This document shows positions 49,001-58,000 of a stretch of 64,000 bases of DNA, piece by piece. The position numbers and the translations under genes were made by a program. Each line of letters opens with the position of its first letter. The stretch's first letter is position 1. Source of the DNA: Lamellibrachia satsuma (taxonomy: Eukaryota > Annelida > Polychaeta > Sabellida > Siboglinidae); the NCBI GenBank assembly GCA_033239005.1, contig BSQZ01000041.1, positions 744,501 through 808,500 of the forward strand, given 5' to 3'. Under the pieces are notes generated by a model. It was not told the origin of the DNA. It saw only the letters and a program-made list of their open reading frames with translations, and searched no databases.

Positions 49001-52000
49001 ATGTGTCACATAGATATATCCTTTGGCATGCTTATAGACATTATAATACTGAATATAACAATGTAAACACTATGTTGCTGGCATAAGCACTTCCAGAGAC
49101 ATGCTTCCTGCAAATGTGATATATGAACCAAACAAAATGGCCGACATTTAGGAATTTTTTTGTGTCATTATTAATATACAACAGAAGTTTCTTACCAGGA
49201 GGCCATCTGGCCTGTAAAAGCTCCTTTATTAGCAGTTTTCTACAACTTCTGTTGATTTGAGTACTTGATTTTAGCAAGTTTCTTTGGTAGGTATTTGATA
49301 GGGTTGTGTATTTACTCAAATAATGACTTGATGCACGAGTTGAAGGTGTTGAAGAAGTGTCATGTATCTGATAACATCAATCAGGATTGATAAAACAAAT
49401 AGAAAGCTATGTTTCCAAATGTGTAACGTGTTCTCAGGTCACCCGCGGACAGGCTATAACGCCTATATTAGGGAGTTCAGGCAGGAAAATGAACTTGGAC
49501 ACACAAACCTTAATCTCCACTCATTGGAAAGAGCCTGCTCTAAGGAACAAAATGACACAAAAATCATTCAGATTGGTCAATCCATTGATTTTCTATGAAA
49601 ATTTTAATATCCGATAAATAAGCATTTCTATGAAATAGTCATAGGGATTATGAACAGCCTTTTGTCTTAGCAATGGCACCATTTTGGCTGCATAATTAGC
49701 TATTTCCACCATTTATTATGTGCTAGCATGGTTATTTCTAAACGAATCACTATAAAACTTGCCAACTTTACATAATTTTAACTGCTGAATCCAAATCTTG
49801 TCGCGGATTTTGAACATTGTGAATATTAATGACCTAATTTGCATATGCAAATGACCTAATTGCCTAAATATTCACATTATATCAGTTCTAATACTTCTAA
49901 GGCATAAAATACTGAACTGAATGGGAACAAAATAGTAAACTGACATTTATAAACACTCTTAATTTATGTGTGCAGAACACAAGATGGCTGCTCATCTTCC
50001 AAGATGGCGGCCATCTTGGATTTCAAAGGGTATGTCGTGTATGATGCCAAAATAAAGGGTACATACTTTAAGATAACTGGTCACCAAGTAGCTAAAGACA
50101 CATGGTAAGCATTGATTACCAAATATTTGGGGGCCATTTCAAAATTATATGATGAATACCAATGATTCCTCATCCCGACAGAGAAGACCAACAATGTCAT
50201 TGGAAGGTTTGGGAAGAACTGGAGCCGGAATCTGAGATAATGGTGAAAACTTCTTCTTCCGGAAAGCTTTATCAGTGTTCCGTCGAACGAACCGAAGAAA
50301 AGATGACACATGGTCAGGCAGGCGCAGTCCCAACTTAGGAAGGAGACAAAGAAGGTTATGTTGCAGATGAAGAGTCTCAGATTCCTCAATTATCTTGATT
50401 AGAATGTAAAAGAATGCCACATTTGGTGCCTTTTCCTCTGGTAAAGTGTTATCTGAAACAATAAAAAATGCATTCATAAGTATGAAACTACATAATTTTT
50501 TTACAAAACATGTTAAATATATAATGAGAATGTAGATACAGCAATACTAAATGTGTTCATATTATTTAAGAAATATTCTCACGTGAAAAAGATTTGTAAA
50601 TTGTGTTTTACAATACAGTTGTAAAAACAAAATGACTACATAAATCTTGTTTGCATTAAGTTCTGCATGCAACTATGGACATAAATACATCATGTGATTG
50701 AACTAAATGTAGCTTGAAGATGCATTGCAGGTTACAGAATAATTAAACCGAAATTAAAACCCCATGCAAAGATCGGACTTGAATTTAGGGAGTGCACTTA
50801 ATAAATGGAATAGCACAGGAAGCCTATACGCATGCGCACCTGTAGAAAATCCATGCGAACAACGGCGCATGCAAATTTATTCTGCTGTTACATTTAATGT
50901 CGATATCCCCCCGCTGATACCTACTTGTAATGAAAGTCGTAAACAAACTACAACAAAGTTATTCTAACGCTAATATATCAATGAATATAGGAGGATTTTG
51001 AAAGAATGATATGTTCACTAAACGTCAAGAGTGATAAGTATCATCCTTAGCTTGGAGAAAATGGTCAGTTTCTGATTCGGTCCACCCGCTTATGTCAAAG
51101 AGTGTCTCCAGCGTCTCGGCGGCATAGGCCATGGTTGAAATGGGTCAGACCTGTCGGGGAAAAGTACGATTTTACACTTGTTCTTCAAATTAATATCACA
51201 AACCACTTAAGTGATTTTTATCTAAATAAATTACTCTATCAAATCGTACTTGCCGATTAGAAATCGAGGCGTGAGATTTTTAAGAAATCGACGAAGTTTT
51301 CGATAATTCTTACCTCATTCAGAAGCCGCAATGTTTATGTCAATTCGGCATCGCTGACGTCATTCTCGGGAATTCCACGGTCAAAATGAGGCTATTTAAA
51401 ATAGCCTATCCAAAGAGGAACAACTGTTTATCTTCTTTTGAAATGTAGGTATCCCCCAGAAAAATGGCGCCGTCGACTTGCGTCCGCTGGATGCAGCGCC
51501 ACGTTCATGGATTAATTAGCAACGAACGCGATGAGATATAATAGTTTTATTATTGAGGAACAATAAGTTATATTATAACAGTATTATGGATCACTTGAAA
51601 ACATTATGAGGGACGTTTCATGTGAAAACTGTGGTCTTGAAGTTTGTGGTATGCGGAGGCCAAGTAGTACTTTCGCCGCCGTTGCTTCAAGCCACAGCGG
51701 TGTCGCTGAACTCCCTACCTATATATATATAAAAAATATTAACTAAATTTGTTAACCCCAGAAACAACTAAGAAACAACTAGATAGTAACAGAGTCCACA
51801 AGCATATTTCGAACTTTTGACACGGCTGAATGCTTCCCGGAGAAGTTGAGTTGGTTTTTTGAATGAACAGGTCTGCCATGAGTGACGTGTAATGTGCTTT
51901 GAACGGTCGCAGCATTAGATAAGCTTTACTTTTTAGAGTAACTGTATCAATCGATTATGTTTCTTGCATTGGCAGTGTTTAGATTTGAGGATGTTGGCAT

Positions 52001-55000
52001 CTGTGTTGTTATCTTGAACATAACGCCAAAACTTCGAAGTGGTGGTTATTCTGCTGAATACAGTACATTGTGTCAATAGAAGATATTCGCGACAGATGCG
52101 CATTAGCACTAGATTTTTTTCAAGACCCGCAAATGTGGTTTCATTCTTTGTCAGCAGGTGTACGTGTTATAAATAATGTCTATTGTACGACAATAGATGA
52201 TAAAACGTGCACATTAACCCAAGTAAAACAACCCCTTTCTGAAATTATAATTGAAAAATAAAAAAATATTGTTATTACCCATGTTTAAATCAACCCATTT
52301 CACCAACATATGTGATGCCACACGCCAAAACCAGGCTCTTCTCGACAATTTTACAAAACCATTTTATTACAGATTCAAATAGAGGAGATACACAGCTTTA
52401 AAATGACACCAACATGAATAGTGTATCTTATTCCTGGACCAAGATATTACACTTTTCGTGTACACATTCTTGGAATAACAGTTTTGAGAAAATCAGCTTT
52501 GAAAAACAGCATTGACAAAATGCTTCTTCCATAGCAACCATGCACTTATAATGCTCCAAATGGAATGAAATTTTGTATGTTCCTCCAGTAGGTGTGTATA
52601 AATAAGATGCAGAAGTATAAAGTGGAAAAACGTAATATTTATTGAATGCCACCTCATTTGCTACCAGGTTTGGTATTCCCTGAGACTACCGGCCGCGAGC
52701 ACTGGGAGCCGAACCCCTAAAGTAAATCCCTGAAATATCTGAAAATAAAACATTGTTTACATATTACATATATAATAACACTACACAATGTCAATTTCCC
52801 CAATTTGGAAAGTCCTCTCCCACTGGTGCTGAGCCAACCAGAGCAGGCTCAATATGGTCTTCCCCTGCCCCGGGCCCTGCCGAGGCGACTTCCACGGCAC
52901 GGGCGCGACGCGGCTTTCGAAGTAATCTTCAATCACGGCAGCTATAAATTGCTGTCCTCGAGATTGCACCTCCTCGCACGATCCAACTCTGTAGCTAAAT
53001 AAGCTTCTTTCGATGCCATAATGCAATTCTTTAACGAATCGAAGACAAAAACAGCGGGCGAAACTAGCGAACAAAGACTAAAGGAATGTGTAAACAAGCT
53101 GACTGCACATGCGCGCTTACGTTTTCAACCAATCAGCGAGCGTTTCGCAACTTCCATAGCAACAACAGCACTTTGTTGCTGGATAAATTATGTATAATAG
53201 GAGCTGTTCCATTGGTCTAGAGTAAGAGATTCCCAATCACACGTGTAGTTGACGTCATAAGCTTTCCAGCCATGTATAACGTGGGGTTTCCCACTTGTAA
53301 GCGAGCGAAGACAGTCGATCAAAAACGCGTAAAAATGGCGTTGTTTCAGAATTCTCAACCGCGACGCTAATCAGGGGCTTCAATAAAGTGCTAAATATTA
53401 CTACTAGTTTGAACAGTTTTTCAGCTTATATAAATGGATTTATGGAAAGATGGATAATTTCGCTGATCGATTCCGTCGTTAACCCATTTTCGACAATTCG
53501 AACGGGCACCGTGCGTTTTAGGCTCCTGCGCCGAACAAAATCTAGCGAGAAGCGCCTGGTTTTGGCGTGGCGCATCACATATTACAATGACGTCACTAAC
53601 ACGACCCGCAAACGTTGTTTTATTCTTAGCCAATAGGCGTCATACGTGTTGTGAATATTGTCTATTACATGTAGTTAATTCTTTTGACATTCAGATCCCA
53701 GCTTCAGCAGTGGAGATGCCAGGGGCAATGAACTATCCTGTTGATGTACAGTTCGGAAACTGGGACGGACCGGCAGAGTCTGGCTTTGGATTTGGTGCAG
53801 TTACACAGTCGCCAGCAGTCACGTTAGTTAGCAATAACTACACCAGGTGTGTTCATGTAGTTGTGCTCACATGCGTGTGCACGGGGTGTACAGTTCGAGG
53901 TTCAATAGCCGAATTTCATTTATGATTACAACACACAGAACATTTCTATTACAATTACATCATTAAAATGGTATAGTTTATAATTACAGACACTTGATCA
54001 CAGTTACATTGTCGAAGCAATGTAATTTTTTCTTATGATTGCAGAAATGTGATTACGGTTATTACCTATGACAGCTAAAGTTAACTACGAAATAAAATTT
54101 TTCAGTTGGACTGGGTGTAATGTTATTAAAATAATGCCTTTGATTTTAATTGATTGCAGTGAATACAGGGTAAAATTATAGCTACACCCACAGCATAATT
54201 TAAAATTATGATTGCATGTTATAGTTTGATTACTCTTGATTGTGACTAATTTTGACTGAATCTTAAGTTTTTTGGCAAAAGACATTAGGATTAACTAATG
54301 GGTTAAAGATTAACATTGTTCTCCTAGACAGCCTTCTTCCATGAGGGTTCATTCCATTCTTCCATGAGGGTTCATTCCATTCTCCGTAAGATACTTTGCT
54401 TGTTACAGGAATAATATGCAATGGAATATCATTATTAAGGTCACCCTCGGGACTGAGCCAAGTGACCTGAATAGCGAGGTGACTGTATTAGCGGGACTAA
54501 CATCCTATACTTTACAGTTATAGAAATAATTTAGGACTGTCCCAGGGTGACTTTAATGGCGAGGTGGCTGTGTTACCAAGGTGACTGTTAAGGGAGGTTT
54601 GATTGTATTATGTTGCTAACTCTGATAATGGATGTTTATATTATGTTTCAATGCCAGTCTTTCCTTTCAGTGGCAACCACTTACACAAACCAACGTCTAC
54701 AGTTGATACGACGATGACGATGTCATCGTCGGACAGGATAAGTGACATTTCGACAACGACGACATCTCTGTCAGCCGTAGAGAATATGTCGCAGTCGTCA
54801 GCCCCGGCGAGTCAGTCGGGCATGTTCCCGTCGGGCATGTCGGGCACACCACCTAAAGAGTATTCACAGTCTGGTGTGAGACACACAAAGGTGTGTATTG
54901 ATACTGTTCTCGGCACTTTTAGCTTATGAAATTAATGTGAGAAACGAATAATAATCGATTATCAGTTAGTTTTATACTGCAACCATTTGGCATTGCTACC

Positions 55001-58000
55001 ATTCTTAAGGGCGCACGATTATGCATGTGAAGTGATAAAAAAACTGTTGACACACACCATAGCAACATTTTTATTTTGCTCTTTTTAAGACAAATCACAC
55101 TATGTATTATTCATAAAAAATTTTGGAATAACCCCAAACCCTCATAAGTTGCTATTGGAATCAGTATCTCGTACATTATCTGTTTCTGTGACTTCAGCAA
55201 ATACCGCCTTCACACGAGCCATTCCCGTCATCTCAACAGTCGGACAACACAGCCTACAGCTCCCAGAGGCAGACGCAGCAAACTGGTGAGTCCTCATTGT
55301 GTTTATACTAAATTTTGTAGTTCCAATATAATGCCAACTCACAGAGCATAACTCTGTTGTTCTTGAAGCTATACAGGTAGTTGGTGCCCCTTCATGAAGC
55401 GTTCAAACATGCAAACCTTCATACAAAAGTTACGTAAATCAATTTATGAAATCTTCATAGTTCGTTGTTTTGTGCAAACGTTTGCTACGCTCTTTGTGCT
55501 TTTTATGATTGTCCGTATTAGTTGCTTTGTATGGTACAAATGTTTCATGAAACTTGTTCATAAACCATGGTCATACAGAGAGTAAATAAAAGCTGTTTGA
55601 TTATCTAAGCAGTGCTGAAGAACTTATGGTCGAAATATTTTAGTGTGTTGGATTTTCCCAGATATTTTGACGTAACGCATTCAAATATGGTAATGAAGAA
55701 TCAACAGACCTTACCAGGTTATTATTAAAGGTTCAGCTCAGTTGTAAAAAAAATTTTTACAACTGGTTTACCAATTGTGCTTTATGTTGTGCGTTGCTTG
55801 TACTAAAGTGAGGATATTCTGCCAACCGCTGAATTTGTGAATGAAATATGCTGTTAAAAGTGCAGTTTTACAATTATTTGATTTTTAAATCAGCGAAAGC
55901 GAACTTTAGGGAATATCGACAAAAAGATAACCATCAAATTCATGCTAAAAAAAATTCCAATGTCATTACCATCAACCCAAAAAAACAAATGTAGCCATGT
56001 TTATTAGTTTTGTCCCACTAAAACATTGTGACTGGAATGTTTTTGTTTTGTAATACAATTGAAGTAAACAAAGAAAAGGTCAAACTGGCTACTGGTGATG
56101 TCATGTGGTTGCCTGATTATCATATCTTGTTCTTTATGAGATTTGAACCCGTTTGGTTTATAAATAGCCGAACAACAGCATAGAAAAGCTATGCACAAAA
56201 ATGGGTTTGGGCATTTCTGGCTGCTGGGCCTGGGAACATTTAAAACTAATTACGATTGTTGTAACAAGATAAAGTTGTTGTCTTAGTTTAATTTTAAAAT
56301 CACATATTAAAATTGAAGATTCATAAAAATTTCATACGGGCAATTTGAGAAGCATATAGCTGCCCCGTCCCAAAGTGGCTTTATGTATGTGTGCTTTGTT
56401 TGCAGGGTCAGTGGGTGGGGGTAAATCAACGTCCCCGATGAGTTATGGTGGTTCAGATGGCTACTCATCGGCCTACCAGTCTTCATACAAGTCGGTGGTC
56501 TTGACAACGAGTAGCAGCTACACGTCCCACCCGGGCAGCGGCCTCACCTCCCTGTCTCCCAATAACCTACAGTCCAAGTCCCAGTACGGCTCTGGTTCCT
56601 ACCAGACGTCATCGTTTCCTGCCCAGACCGGGTCATCGACGGCAGCCAATGCAGGACAGAACCTGTATCCAAATGAACCAAGCTCATTCCAGTCTCAGAC
56701 ATCAGCGTCATCCTACCCAAGTCACACCCCGGCCGCCTTCTCTAGCGGTTCCGCAGGTTACCCGCACCAGGGGACACCATCTGCATATGCCAACCAGTCA
56801 GGATCGTCGTACCAGAACCAGTCGAGTTCATACCAACGAGACACGTCGTATCATTCGCGTGGCGATGCGCAGTCGGGTAACCTGTCGTACTCAGGTGGCA
56901 ACCAGTCAAAGCAGTATCAGACGGACAGCAGTCAGTCGACCGGTTCGGCGTATCCATCGTCAAGTAGCCAGACAAGTGGCTCCACTTACCAGAGAGACAG
57001 TCAGTTTGGCAATCATCACCAAGTAGGAGTAGCTGCTGCATACAACTCATCAAGTCACACGGCCAATTCGACGATGTCATCTGACAAACTTAGTGACAGT
57101 CTTAGTAAGATGGCGGTCAGTGACCTGGGGGTCGAAGGTCACCAGACGTCGTCAGGACCATCTGTATATTCGACAAATTCCACAGCATCAGCCAGTCTGA
57201 CGACAACAACTACGACGACATCCAGCTCGATGGCAAGCGGGAATGTCAGCGTGTCATCTTCACTTGGACTGACGACAGCATCGTCATCGTTGTCAACGAG
57301 TTCTGTGTCATCGACGACCACGACAACCAAGAGCAGCCTTCCTATGACCAGTAAGTTTAAACAAATCACTTGTTGATTTGCCTTGATGCAACTAGTCTAG
57401 TTACTTCATTGTGCACAGGGATGAGAAATATCTATCATAAGAATGAAAATCAACTAATATGATATATATATACAAGATATTTCTGAAGATTATTGACATA
57501 ATTTTTCAATGACGTGGCTTGCCATCAGTCTGAATGGGAGAATTGTGGGGAGATAAACAAACCTGTCATCTTCAGGAAGGAAAAAAAAGGTGGTTGAATG
57601 AGGTGTGATAATTGTAAAAAAAACCCTTTCATAGCAAAGTGGTGAGTTTACAGGCAAAGTTTGGCATTTTTTCTTTCCTAGCATCAGGTAATTCAGATGC
57701 CTGTCGTTTATCTAATAAATTCTGCCAACAGTGCTGCAAATAGTTTTGATACATTTTGAGAAATATTTAATCCAAACATTTCTATTTTTGCTATAAAATA
57801 CTCTTGTTTGTGACGATTTTGTAAAGTCCTTTCCCGTGTATATATACAGCCTATGTTAGAGACATTTGACATGACCGTATTAATGACAATTGTACGATGT
57901 ATCCACGTGTTTAATGATGTTGCTTTAGCGAAAGCGCCACCAAACTTGCCACCAGGGGTCCCTCCTGTCATTGGACACAACTACCTGATTGGTCAGCCTG

